Origin: Oscillospiraceae bacterium
Lineage (GTDB): Bacteria > Bacillota > Clostridia > Oscillospirales > Acutalibacteraceae
Direction: 5' to 3'
DNA: 64,000 nucleotides
Assembly: GCA_015066175.1 (NCBI GenBank)
Contig: SVOW01000004.1
Span: forward strand, 62,001 to 126,000
Shown piece by piece: positions 1-8,441 of the stretch. Made by a program: the position numbers and the translations under genes. The number at the start of each line of letters is the position of its first letter. The stretch's first letter is position 1. The notes beneath the pieces were generated by a model. The model was not told the origin of the DNA. It saw only the letters and a program-made list of their open reading frames with translations, and searched no databases.

Positions 1-1
1 C

Positions 2-553
2 AGTGTTATCAACTCAATGAACACTATTGCAGTGGGACTGAGCATCGGTATTTTCAATCTTCTTATCAGAGGCTATGTTCAGCCCGAATTCGATGCTGCA
101 GGTAATTGCATTACAACACAGCCTGATAGCGTTTTGTCCGCTATCGTGTGGGCTTTTGTAGGAATAAACATCTTTATTCATCTCGGTCTTGCTGTACTTC
201 TTCGTTTTCTTGATGTTGAACTGAAATTACCCTTTATTCAGAAAGCAATTCGTCAGAGACAGATTGATAAGTGTAAAGAAAACGGAGAGGAATGGATTGA
301 GCCTTCAGAAAAAGCAAAACTTGTTCAGGAAGAGCTTGATGAAAAAGCAACAGAATCCTTTAAAGCAGAATTAAAAGAAAAATGCGGCAAAAATACTAAG
401 CTTAATTTTAATGCAGAGCTTGAAAAATATATGAAGAAGTTCGATGAACAAAAAGAGAAGGCTCGTATCAAGGCTGAAAAGCAACAACGTGATGAAAAGG
501 AATATGCACGTAAAATGGAAGAAATCGCAAAGAAAAAGGGAGTGACAGTATGA
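2..553 (+). CDS. MFS/GPH-type sugar transporter, C-terminal part (5' truncated)
   Basis: The reading frame is open from the first bases of the window, so this is the 3' end of a longer gene. The visible part has two hydrophobic segments (around IAVGLSIGIFNLLI and IVWAFVGINIFIHLGLAVLL) followed by a long charged cytoplasmic tail of about 100 residues rich in K and E, probably coiled coil. This resembles the last transmembrane helices of glycoside-pentoside-hexuronide or MFS sugar symporters. It overlaps the downstream sulfatase by four bases (ATGA), which implies translational coupling and suggests the transported solute is a sulfated sugar or its product. The family call rests on a fragment and on context only. 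The first ATG is at 17 but is unlikely to be the real start. Confidence 0.6.
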   Translation, partial: SVINSMNTIAVGLSIGIFNLLIRGYVQPEFDAAGNCITTQPDSVLSAIVWAFVGINIFIHLGLAVLLRFLDVELKLPFIQKAIRQRQIDKCKENGEEWIEPSEKAKLVQEELDEKATESFKAELKEKCGKNTKLNFNAELEKYMKKFDEQKEKARIKAEKQQRDEKEYARKMEEIAKKKGVTV

Positions 554-2163
554 GCCGTAAGCCTGATATAATTGTTATTAACCCTGACCAGATGCGGTCG
601 GATTCTTTGCATCACCTCGGAAACCTTGCATCTCATACACCTAACCTTGACGCGTTGGCAGATGAGGGTGTCAGCTTTAGCAATGCCTTCTGTCAGAATC
701 CCGTATGTGTACCGTCGAGATGCTCTTTTATGACAGGTAAATATCCTCACACAAACGGTCACAGAACGATGAGTTATCTGCTTCGTCAGAATGAGGATAA
801 CCTTTACCGTATTCTTAAAAATAACGGCTACTATGTGTGGACAAGCGGCAGAGGTGACTGCCTTGCAGGTCAGCAGACAAAATGGCTGAAAGAATGCACA
901 GACGAAATATATAACAAATGCGGCAAGAATGCAAAGGATGAAGGAAGAGGAGAAAAGGGAGAAAAAAGATATCTGAGCTTTTACAGAGGTGAGATTACCA
1001 ACACTCAGGACGACGGCATCTGCCACGATAATGACTATGTATGGACAAAGGGATGCGAGGATTTAATAAGAAAAGCAAAGGCAGATAAACCGATTTTTGC
1101 TTTTCTCGGTCTTAACAATCCGCATCCTCCTTATCACGCTGAGAAAAAATATCTTGACCTTATTGACGAAAATCTTATTGTACCGCCAAAAGCACCGTCA
1201 AAGCCTGAAGATAAGAAACCATCAATGCAATATGAGCTTTGTGAAGCTCTCGGTATCGGTGATTGGGATGATGAAAATAAGCTTGCTTTGAGAAAAACTT
1301 ACCTTGCTCAATGTGCAAGGGTTGATGACTTCACGGGAAGAATCATACAGGCACTTAAAGATACAGGCAGATATGACAATGCTGCAATATTCTTTTTTGC
1401 CGATCACGGGGATTTTACAGCAGACTACGGAATTCCAGAAAAGGCACAGAATTTGTTTGACGATTGCCTCGTTAAAGTACCGCTTATTGTAAAGCTCCCC
1501 AAATCAATGCAGAGCGACAGCGGAATCAATTCTAATCCCGTTGAGCTTATCGACTTTTTCGCAACTGTCCTTGATATAACTGAAACAGAAGCGGGACATA
1601 CTCATTTCGGACGCTCTCTAAAAGATACAATTGCTGATAAAAATATTGCTGTCCGTGATTTTGTATGCAGCGAGGGTGGCAGGCTCCAAGGTGAAGAACA
1701 TTGCACGGAAGAGGTTGAAAACTATTTCGGTGTTGTTGCTGATGAATATGCGCCGCGAATAAACATTCAGCAGAAAAACGGACCTCAGCACACAAAGGCT
1801 GTTATGATTCGCTCGAAAGATTACAAATATATTATGCGCCTTTATGAAACAGATGAATTTTACGATTTATCAAAGGGCGAAGAAAGAAACGAAATTGATA
1901 ATCCCGAATATGCGGAAATCATCAATGAAATGCGTTCAGAGCTTCTTCGTTGGTTCCTTGAAACCTGCGACAGTGTGCCGAAGGATAAGGATGCACGTTT
2001 TCCTGACGACTTCTATCTGGGAACAGTCAATGCTATGGCGGGAGTAAAGGTTTCACCGCTTATAAAAGGTGTTATGAAACTGACCAGAAATGATTTTTCA
2101 ACCCTTATCAACAAGGCAATAAAGCTCCTGAAAATTGACACAAACGGTTTTTATAATAAATAA
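550..2163 (+). CDS. Sulfatase (arylsulfatase family, Cys-type)
   Basis: Type I sulfatases hydrolyse sulfate esters of sugars or aryl compounds using a formylglycine made from Cys or Ser. The signature C53-V-P-S-R57 followed by a GKYPHTNGH stretch is visible, so C53 is the residue to be converted. Metal ligands are likely in the N-terminal NPDQMRSD segment and in D285-H-G-D288. Length (537 aa) is normal. There is no signal peptide, so the enzyme is probably cytoplasmic and acts on imported oligosaccharides. The start codon overlaps the stop of the upstream transporter fragment. No sulfatase-maturating enzyme (anSME) is in the window and must be supplied elsewhere. Substrate cannot be told from sequence; host glycosaminoglycan or mucin sulfate is an inference. 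Confidence 0.9.
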   Translation: MSRKPDIIVINPDQMRSDSLHHLGNLASHTPNLDALADEGVSFSNAFCQNPVCVPSRCSFMTGKYPHTNGHRTMSYLLRQNEDNLYRILKNNGYYVWTSGRGDCLAGQQTKWLKECTDEIYNKCGKNAKDEGRGEKGEKRYLSFYRGEITNTQDDGICHDNDYVWTKGCEDLIRKAKADKPIFAFLGLNNPHPPYHAEKKYLDLIDENLIVPPKAPSKPEDKKPSMQYELCEALGIGDWDDENKLALRKTYLAQCARVDDFTGRIIQALKDTGRYDNAAIFFFADHGDFTADYGIPEKAQNLFDDCLVKVPLIVKLPKSMQSDSGINSNPVELIDFFATVLDITETEAGHTHFGRSLKDTIADKNIAVRDFVCSEGGRLQGEEHCTEEVENYFGVVADEYAPRINIQQKNGPQHTKAVMIRSKDYKYIMRLYETDEFYDLSKGEERNEIDNPEYAEIINEMRSELLRWFLETCDSVPKDKDARFPDDFYLGTVNAMAGVKVSPLIKGVMKLTRNDFSTLINKAIKLLKIDTNGFYNK

Positions 2164-2170
2164 TAATCGG

Positions 2171-2219
2171 AAACCCTGTCCGTAATCCTTGAATATTAGC
2201 GAAGGATCAGACAGGGTTT
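2171..2219 (+). terminator. Hairpin after the sulfatase gene
   Basis: The arms AAACCCTGTC (2171-2180) and GACAGGGTTT (2210-2219) pair, with an inner AATCCTT/AAGGAT pairing. There is no long T run after it, so termination efficiency is uncertain. The loop resembles the ATCCTTGAGCG-type repeats seen at 16.8 kb. Confidence 0.5.
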
Positions 2220-2247
2220 ATCTGATGGAATCACAAAGATATTCTTG

Positions 2248-2276
2248 TTGCTTTTTGAAAAATATGGGAGTATAAT
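2248..2276 (+). promoter_or_regulatory. Sigma-A-type promoter for the McrBC operon
   Basis: TTGCTT (2248-2253), a 17-bp spacer and TATAAT (2271-2276) lie about 70 bp before the mcrB start. Confidence 0.55.
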
Positions 2277-2343
2277 AAATCTGTATTAAACGATTTAAAT
2301 TCAACTTGGTTTTAGTGCGAAAAAGGACAAGTGAGGTGTTTCG

Positions 2344-4986
2344 GTGAGTAATCAGATAAATACGGATTGGATAGATTTTTATGACGCTTTTGCAAAAGTT
2401 CTGTTGACATATCGTAATGACCGTAAATCTTTGATAAATAAAATAAAATCAGTTTTCAGTAATATCGGAATTCCCTTGCCTAAACTCGAAAAAGATAATA
2501 ATCTTGTTGATATTGATCCTTTTACGGTTTTTGGTCTTTTTAACAAAGGTATCGTAGAGAAGAAAAGAAAGAAAATAATTAAGGGTATTGCCGAAGAATT
2601 TAATATTACGGTAAGTCAGCCGGAATCATTTGACAGTATTCCTGTTGTGTTTATTATGCAATCGGCATTTTATCGTTTTGCAGGAGAAAGAGGCGAGGAT
2701 GATATTGAGAACCTCTGGAAGGTTTTCGAAAGTGCCATTTATTTTGCGGATGATGATACAGAAGAAAACAGAAAAACTTTTATTTCTGCATATGATACTG
2801 TTCTGAAACAAAACGGAATAAAATGGAATCTTTCAATGGGCTTGTACTGGATAAGACCGCATAGGTTTGTGAATCTTGATTCAAGGAACAGAGAAATTCT
2901 GTCAAGTACTGAATATATGCCGGACGAATTTGTTGTTAAAACCAAAGGATTCAAAAATATTCCTACTGCCAAAGAATACATTGACCTGTGTGATACGATT
3001 TCCGAATACATGGACCAAAAGAAGATTTCCTTTGAAAGTATTCCTGCGTTGTCTTACAAAGCGTGGTTGGTAACAAAAGAAAACGAAGGAAAATATGATT
3101 CTGAAGGATATTGGCCTACATTAAAGGAATACAATCCGAAAATGACTGTAGAAAAATGGCTGTTGGCTTTAAATGATTCTCAGATCACAGGAGAAGAGAA
3201 TCTGAAAATGTTCAAGATGATGCTTGAACAGGGTGGGGAAAGTACATGTGCTAATCTTGCTGAAAAATATGGAAACACGGCACAGCATTACAACGCCTTG
3301 GGAAGTAGTTTCGGAAGAAAAGTATTTAACAAGTTTAAGTTACCTGAATGTATAGATAACGGAGATGCAAGATATTTCACAATTCCGTTTGTGGGTAAAC
3401 CCGTGGTGGAGAATGGTAAAGACCGCTATTTATGGAAACTCAGACCGGAATTAAAGGAGGCTTTGGAGACAATGGACATGAGTATAGTGAAAACAAAAAA
3501 ACAAAGCAAAGAAACTGAAGTACATCCGGACAAAAATATTATTCTCTATGGTCCTCCAGGGACAGGAAAAACTTATAATACGGTTATTTATGCTGTTGCT
3601 ATTATTGAGAATAAAATGATCAGTGAAGTAAAATCTGAAGAATACAGTGCTGTGAAAAAGAGATATGACGAATATAAAGCTGAAGAACTCATAGATTTCA
3701 CAACATTTCATCAATCTTTTGGATACGAGGAATTTATCGAGGGTATCCGCCCTGTAATGGGAGCAGAAAATACAACAGATGTCAGATATGAGATTGTAGA
3801 TGGCGTTTTCAAAGAATTCTGCACCAAGACAGTATCAACAAAAGATCTGGATATGGGCTTGAATAAAAATCCTGTTGTCTGGAAAGTGTCTCTTGCAAGA
3901 ACATATGAAAATGAAGTCAGAACAGAATGTCTTGAGAATAATCATATCAGAATTGCTTATGACGATTATGGTGAAACAATTACAGATGAAACTGATTTTT
4001 CACAATTGGGTGGAAAAGGTGTTCTGGACTCATTCATAAACAAAATGCGTGTAGGTGACATCGTATTCTCTTGCTATAATGCTAATGAAATAGATGCAAT
4101 TGGCGTTGTTACAGGTGAATACAGATGGGATGACAGCTATGACCGCTATAAAAGAGTCAGGGACGTTAAGTGGATTATCAAGAATGTCAGAGAGAATATT
4201 TTAGAAATCAATGACAATAAAACAATGGTTTTGTCTGCTGTTTACAGATTGAATATTGCTCTTAAAGATGTTTTTGATATAATTGAGAAATATAAGGGTG
4301 ACTTTATAAAAACATCTGTAAAGGCACAGAACAAGGTTTTTGTTATCGATGAAATAAACAGAGGTAATATATCAAAAATTTTTGGTGAGCTAATTACTCT
4401 TATAGAACCTACTAAGCGTATTGGGGCAGAAGAAGAATTGCGTGCTAAATTGCCGTATTCAAAGAAACTTTTCGGAATACCGGATAATATTTATATTCTT
4501 GGAACAATGAATACTGCAGACAGATCAATTGCTACTGTTGATACCGCACTCAGAAGGCGTTTCAGCTTTGAAGAAATGATGCCTGATTCAGATTATCTTG
4601 AGGACTTATTTGTTCAGGATATTCCGATTAAAACCCTTTTTGAAACGCTCAATGCAAGAATAGAGGCGTTGTATGATCGTGAGCACACAATAGGACATGC
4701 ATATTTCAAAGAAATAAAAGAAAATCCCACAATTCATACTCTCGGTAAAGTGTTTTCAAAGAAAATTATTCCGTTACTGCAGGAATATTTCTATGAGGAT
4801 TACGAGAAAATCAGGCTTGTTCTCGGGGATAATCAGAAGAAACACGGAGAACCATTGTTTGTAGAAGCAGAACAGGTCAGCAAAATGAATTTGTTTGGCA
4901 ATTATGATTTTGATGACGATAAGGAAATTTATCGTATAAATGAAGACTCGTGCTTTGATGCAGATGCATATAGCATGATGTATTAA
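2344..4986 (+). CDS. McrB-like AAA+ GTPase of a type IV restriction system, with an inserted EVE/PUA-like domain
   Basis: McrB subunits recognise modified DNA and use GTP to translocate it, activating the McrC nuclease. The AAA+ motifs are clear: Walker A G403-PPGTGKT-410, Walker B VIDEIN with D669/E670, and the McrB signature MNTADRS at 722-728 followed by an RRRF arginine segment. The first 390 residues are a family-specific N-terminal region likely to read DNA. Residues about 505-660, between Walker A and Walker B, hold an extra domain starting VVWKVSLARTYENE and containing MRVGDIVFSC and IDAIGVVTGEY, which looks like an EVE/PUA-type modified-base reader. The start is GTG at 2344, preceded by a GAGGTG ribosome binding site. 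The mcrC gene follows after 12 bp. No methylase is adjacent, as expected for a modification-dependent system. The target modification is unknown. Confidence 0.88.
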   Translation: MSNQINTDWIDFYDAFAKVLLTYRNDRKSLINKIKSVFSNIGIPLPKLEKDNNLVDIDPFTVFGLFNKGIVEKKRKKIIKGIAEEFNITVSQPESFDSIPVVFIMQSAFYRFAGERGEDDIENLWKVFESAIYFADDDTEENRKTFISAYDTVLKQNGIKWNLSMGLYWIRPHRFVNLDSRNREILSSTEYMPDEFVVKTKGFKNIPTAKEYIDLCDTISEYMDQKKISFESIPALSYKAWLVTKENEGKYDSEGYWPTLKEYNPKMTVEKWLLALNDSQITGEENLKMFKMMLEQGGESTCANLAEKYGNTAQHYNALGSSFGRKVFNKFKLPECIDNGDARYFTIPFVGKPVVENGKDRYLWKLRPELKEALETMDMSIVKTKKQSKETEVHPDKNIILYGPPGTGKTYNTVIYAVAIIENKMISEVKSEEYSAVKKRYDEYKAEELIDFTTFHQSFGYEEFIEGIRPVMGAENTTDVRYEIVDGVFKEFCTKTVSTKDLDMGLNKNPVVWKVSLARTYENEVRTECLENNHIRIAYDDYGETITDETDFSQLGGKGVLDSFINKMRVGDIVFSCYNANEIDAIGVVTGEYRWDDSYDRYKRVRDVKWIIKNVRENILEINDNKTMVLSAVYRLNIALKDVFDIIEKYKGDFIKTSVKAQNKVFVIDEINRGNISKIFGELITLIEPTKRIGAEEELRAKLPYSKKLFGIPDNIYILGTMNTADRSIATVDTALRRRFSFEEMMPDSDYLEDLFVQDIPIKTLFETLNARIEALYDREHTIGHAYFKEIKENPTIHTLGKVFSKKIIPLLQEYFYEDYEKIRLVLGDNQKKHGEPLFVEAEQVSKMNLFGNYDFDDDKEIYRINEDSCFDADAYSMMY

Positions 4987-4998
4987 GAGGGTAGTGCA

Positions 4999-6279
4999 AT
5001 GAAGCCAACGTACAGAATAACTGAATATGGCTCGTTTGTTGCAACAGACTCAATTTATGGTTACACAAAATTGCCTCAAAAGACGTTCAATGAACTGAAG
5101 CAGTTTATCTTGATGAATAAAGATAAAGCTGATGATGCTCTTGAAATCATGGGTATATCATATAAGAAGGGTGTAGGAGAAGTAATCACAGCCAAAAATT
5201 ATGTTGGTATAATTACCATGAAAGACGGAACGAATATTGAGATATTGCCAAAAGTGTGCCATCATACGGGTGACAATAGTGAAGAGAACACCAAGAAACT
5301 GCTTGTCAGGATGCTTAAAACATTAAAGAAGTCACCATATAAAAACATACAAACAACGAATGTGAATATTGAAAAGATGAATATTTTTGAAATTTTTATT
5401 CGTATGTTTATTGAAGAAGTTTTTATGATAGTCAAGCACGGTCTTAAATGTGCATATACGACAGTGGAAAGTAATGAAAATTCTTTTAAAGGGAAACTTC
5501 TGTTTACAAAACAAATCAAATATAATTTTGCTCATAAAGAACGGAGTTATGTTGAATATGATGTTTTTGAAACGGACAGACCTGAAAACAGATTGCTTAA
5601 ATCAACTCTTTTATTGCTTTTCACACAGACTAAACTATCAAGAAATAAAACAGATATAAAAACACTTCTGAATATTTTTGCTGATGTTCCTGAGTCTGTA
5701 AATTATACAAATGATTTTTCAAAATGTGTTTCCGACAGAAATACAAAAGATTATGCCAAAGCACTTATCTGGAGCAGGATATTTCTTGAGGGAAAAAGTT
5801 TCAGTTCTTTTGCCGGAAGCGATATTGCTTATGCATTGTTGTTTCCTATGGAAACATTATTCGAAAGTTATATTGCAAATGTAATCAAAAAAGCGCTTTC
5901 TGTGGATGAATATGAGGTTTCGACACAGGACAGAACATATTATTTGTTCAATAGACCAAACGAAATTTTTAGTTTAAGACCCGACATAGTAATAACAAAA
6001 AGGTCAGACGGAAGAGTTTATGTAATGGATACGAAATGGAAACTTCTTTCTGACGATATTGCGAATTATGGTATTTCACAGGCGGATATGTATCAGATGT
6101 ACGCTTATCAGAAAAAGTATGGCGCTGAGGATGTTACATTAATATATCCGTTAACTGATATGATTTCTGAACCTGACAATATAGAGTTTATCTCGGATGA
6201 CGGTGTGATTGTTAAGGTGAAGTTTGTTGATTTGTTTGATGTGAATAACAGTCTCCGTGAAATTTTGGTTATGGAGTGA
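4999..6279 (+). CDS. McrC-like PD-(D/E)XK nuclease subunit
   Basis: McrC is the nuclease partner of McrB. The N-terminal half (about residues 1-220) matches the McrC bridging region in style, with the segment GTNIEILPKVC. The C-terminal half carries the nuclease core: D329 in LRPDIVI and D344-T-K346 in VMDTKWK form the D...(D/E)-x-K catalytic motif. Length (426 aa) is typical. It is in an operon with the AAA+ partner 12 bp upstream and has its own GAGGGTAG site. The downstream esterase begins only 4 bp after the stop, so it may be read through, but it looks functionally unrelated. The pair is complete and appears intact. Confidence 0.88.
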   Translation: MKPTYRITEYGSFVATDSIYGYTKLPQKTFNELKQFILMNKDKADDALEIMGISYKKGVGEVITAKNYVGIITMKDGTNIEILPKVCHHTGDNSEENTKKLLVRMLKTLKKSPYKNIQTTNVNIEKMNIFEIFIRMFIEEVFMIVKHGLKCAYTTVESNENSFKGKLLFTKQIKYNFAHKERSYVEYDVFETDRPENRLLKSTLLLLFTQTKLSRNKTDIKTLLNIFADVPESVNYTNDFSKCVSDRNTKDYAKALIWSRIFLEGKSFSSFAGSDIAYALLFPMETLFESYIANVIKKALSVDEYEVSTQDRTYYLFNRPNEIFSLRPDIVITKRSDGRVYVMDTKWKLLSDDIANYGISQADMYQMYAYQKKYGAEDVTLIYPLTDMISEPDNIEFISDDGVIVKVKFVDLFDVNNSLREILVME

Positions 6280-6283
6280 TTCG

Positions 6284-7033
6284 ATGAAAAAGAAAATCAT
6301 CATTTTATCCGTTTTATCAGTTCTGATTATTGCAGGAGGGTATGTGGGGAATATGTTCGGAGTTTTTGCAAAAGGTAACTACGGCGAGTACGGCCTTGAA
6401 AACACAGTTGCCATAGAGAATAGTCCTATTAAAGACAAAACAATAATTTTTCTCGGCAGCTCTGTCACTTACGGTTACGGCTCTCTCGGTGTGAGCTTTG
6501 CAGATTTTCTTGAAAAATCTGACGTAATTTACGCAGTCAAAGAGGCAGTATCAGGCACAACTCTTGTTGATGAAAAATCAAATTCCTATGTATCAAGACT
6601 TAAAACCATCGACACAAATATAAAAGCAGATGCCTTTGTCTGTCAGCTTTCAACCAACGATGCCACAAAGGAAAAGCCTCTCGGCAAAGTGTCAGACAGT
6701 TTTGATATGAACTCCTTTGACACACAAACCGTTGCAGGTGCGATTGAATACATAATCGCCTATGCGAAAGACACATGGAATTGCCCCGTGATTTTCTACA
6801 CACAGGCAAAATACGATAGCGAATATTACGGAGAAATGGTTACGCTTCTTCTCGAAATTCAGAAGAAATGGGATATTCATATTATCGACTTCTGGAACGA
6901 TGAAGAAATTAATAATATCACAGAGGAAGAAAGAAAACTCTACCTCGTCGACAATATCCACCCCACAAAAGCAGGCTACAAAATCTGGTGGCTCCCCAAA
7001 ATTCAGAAAAGTTTATATGAAGTTGTGAAATAA
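6284..7033 (+). CDS. Secreted SGNH/GDSL-family esterase
   Basis: SGNH hydrolases deacylate lipids, polysaccharides or other esters. Block I is FLGSSVTYG with the likely nucleophile S60, block III is QLSTNDA with the conserved Asn, and block V is D223-N-I-H226. The N terminus (MKKKIIILSVLSVLII) is a signal peptide or membrane anchor, so the enzyme acts outside. The start was set at ATG 6284 because the reading frame's first ATG (6257) lies inside mcrC, while 6284 has a GGAGTG site 5 bp upstream. An acetylxylan or other carbohydrate esterase role is plausible given the glycan genes around, but the substrate is not shown. A strong terminator follows. Confidence 0.8.
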   Translation: MKKKIIILSVLSVLIIAGGYVGNMFGVFAKGNYGEYGLENTVAIENSPIKDKTIIFLGSSVTYGYGSLGVSFADFLEKSDVIYAVKEAVSGTTLVDEKSNSYVSRLKTIDTNIKADAFVCQLSTNDATKEKPLGKVSDSFDMNSFDTQTVAGAIEYIIAYAKDTWNCPVIFYTQAKYDSEYYGEMVTLLLEIQKKWDIHIIDFWNDEEINNITEEERKLYLVDNIHPTKAGYKIWWLPKIQKSLYEVVK

Positions 7034-7039
7034 TAATCA

Positions 7040-7092
7040 ATCCCCACTGTGTCATTCTTGAACAAAGAAAAGAATCTCAGTGGGGATTTTTT
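7040..7092 (+). terminator. Rho-independent terminator
   Basis: ATCCCCACTG (7040-7049) pairs with CAGTGGGGAT (7079-7088), with further CATTCTT/AAGAAT pairing inside, followed by TTTTTT. Confidence 0.85.
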
Positions 7093-7203
7093 ATGACAGA
7101 TATTTTTATTTCTTTTAAAAATATGATATTTAATATTTTTTAAAAGCCTGATATATAAACGATTTCATTGCTTTTTGCCGGATATTGAATGGCGGAAAAA
7201 GCA

Positions 7204-7236
7204 AAAAATCCGTACACTATTGTGTACGGATTTTTA
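7204..7236 (-). terminator. Terminator of tRNA-Arg
   Basis: A 14-bp perfect stem (7204-7217 with 7222-7235) and TATT loop. Read on the minus strand it lies directly after the CCA end of the tRNA and ends in TTTTTT. Confidence 0.85.
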
Positions 7237-7313
7237 TGGCGTGCTGCAAGGGATTCGAACCCCTGACCTTTTGGTTCGTAGCCAAACACTCTATCCGGCT
7301 GAGCTAGCAGCAC
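7237..7313 (-). tRNA. tRNA-Arg(ACG)
   Basis: The minus strand folds into a cloverleaf: acceptor GTGCTGC/GCAGCAC, D arm with GCTC...GAG, anticodon stem TTTGG/CCAAA with loop CTACGAA giving anticodon ACG, and T arm with GGTTCGAATCC. Discriminator G and an encoded CCA end (7239-7237) are present. Its A34 is normally deaminated to inosine by TadA, allowing it to read CGU, CGC and CGA codons. It stands alone with its own promoter and terminator. Confidence 0.95.
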
Positions 7314-7338
7314 AAAAAACGTTTTTCAACGCTCATAT

Positions 7339-7367
7339 ATATTACCACAACAATTCAAAAAAATCAA
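7339..7367 (-). promoter_or_regulatory. Promoter of tRNA-Arg (TTGATT type)
   Basis: On the minus strand TTGATT (7367-7362), a 17-bp spacer and TAATAT (7344-7339) lie about 25 bp before the tRNA. Confidence 0.6.
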
Positions 7368-7400
7368 TAGTAAATTGCAACTTTTTAAGAATTTTTTGAA

Positions 7401-8258
7401 TTATTTTTTTGCTTTTTCTTTATCGCCTTTTTTCTCATAACCGAAAGTTGAAGCGAAAAGGTCAATTTTGAATGCTTTGATAACGCTGCTGAAAAGTCTT
7501 GAACCCTGAACAGGCATGAGTCTGTTGAATCTGCCCATTGCCTTGCCGTCGAAGCCTACAACGATGTAAGACTTTTTGCGTAAGATGCCTTTGTAGATTT
7601 TTTTAACAGCCACATGGCAGGGGGTTGAAACCATATTGATAAGGTCCATGCCGTTTGTTTCGCCCTGATTTCTGAAGATATCAGTTTTTGTAAAGCCGGG
7701 GCAAACAAGGCCGATGTATGCTTCGCCACGCATTTCTTCACGCATTGCTTCTGTAAGACCTTTAACTGCAGCCTTACTTGCAGAATACATTGATGTGCCG
7801 CCAAGAGCCATAAGTGCTGCAGAAGATGCAACGTTTACAATTGCGGGAGTTTCGCTTTCAAGAAGAAGAGGAAGCATAATTTTTGATGAATATGCTGCTG
7901 AATAGAAGTCGATGTTGATTGATTCGTCAATTTCTTCTTTTGAGTAGTTTACAAGTCTGTCAAAACGGGGGAGCACACCTGCGTTGTTGATAAGCACATC
8001 AGGTTTGATATTATTCTCTACGAGATAATCATGAAAATTCTGCCAGTTGTCATAACTTGAAACATCGAAAAGTTTATATGAAAACTGTTTTGCATAATCG
8101 CCAAGTTCTTCTGTGAACTTAATCATTTTTGCTTCGCTTCTTGCAACACCGATAACTTTGCAGTTCTGCTCTTTCATAAGTTTTTCTGCAAGCATTTTGC
8201 CGATACCGCTTGAAGCACCTGTGATAATTACTGTTTTGCCGTTAATCCACTTTGCCAT
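7401..8258 (-). CDS. SDR-family NAD(P)-dependent oxidoreductase
   Basis: Classical short-chain dehydrogenase/reductase. The Rossmann dinucleotide motif T13-GASSGIG-20, the NNAG motif at 91-94, a catalytic Ser near 145 and the Y158-SAS-K162 pair are all present. The C terminus is basic and lacks a membrane segment. Members of this branch reduce carbonyls or oxidise alcohols; NADP preference is suggested by the Arg after the second strand (GVARS) but is not certain. The substrate cannot be assigned. It is a single-gene unit with a GGGGGAT ribosome binding site and its own promoter, divergent from the deacetylase gene. Confidence 0.85.
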   Translation of the reverse strand: MAKWINGKTVIITGASSGIGKMLAEKLMKEQNCKVIGVARSEAKMIKFTEELGDYAKQFSYKLFDVSSYDNWQNFHDYLVENNIKPDVLINNAGVLPRFDRLVNYSKEEIDESINIDFYSAAYSSKIMLPLLLESETPAIVNVASSAALMALGGTSMYSASKAAVKGLTEAMREEMRGEAYIGLVCPGFTKTDIFRNQGETNGMDLINMVSTPCHVAVKKIYKGILRKKSYIVVGFDGKAMGRFNRLMPVQGSRLFSSVIKAFKIDLFASTFGYEKKGDKEKAKK

Positions 8259-8295
8259 AATCTTTATCCCCCTGAAAAATTAATTATACACCCAA

Positions 8296-8324
8296 ATTAT
8301 AACATATGTTTTGCTCTTTTTCAA
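8296..8324 (-). promoter_or_regulatory. Promoter of the SDR gene
   Basis: Minus-strand TTGAAA (8324-8319), 17-bp spacer, TATAAT (8301-8296). Confidence 0.65.
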
Positions 8325-8376
8325 CAAGTAATATGCAGATTTCAGTAAAACATTTTTTAATAATCTGTGTCATTTA

Positions 8377-8405
8377 TTGACAATAGGTTGGTTTAGATTT
8401 ATAAT
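8377..8405 (+). promoter_or_regulatory. Consensus promoter of the deacetylase-phosphoesterase operon
   Basis: Exact TTGACA (8377-8382), 17-bp spacer, exact TATAAT (8400-8405). The gene starts 36 bp later behind AAGGAGG. Confidence 0.8.
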
Positions 8406-8441
8406 TAATTTGTATAATTTTCCACAAGGAGGAAATAAACA

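Noticed and set aside
325-1026. 233-codon minus-strand ORF opposite the transporter end and sulfatase
   Set aside because: It is antisense to two clear coding regions and contains no recognisable domain or ribosome binding site.
6257-6283. Longer start for the secreted esterase
   Set aside because: Starting at 6257 would place charged and Trp residues before the signal peptide and overlap mcrC; ATG 6284 has the better site.
7175-7399. 74-codon plus-strand ORF over the tRNA
   Set aside because: Its GIRTPDLLVRSQTLYPAELA-type translation is the antisense of tRNA-Arg, a well-known artefact in gene predictions. The real feature is the minus-strand tRNA.
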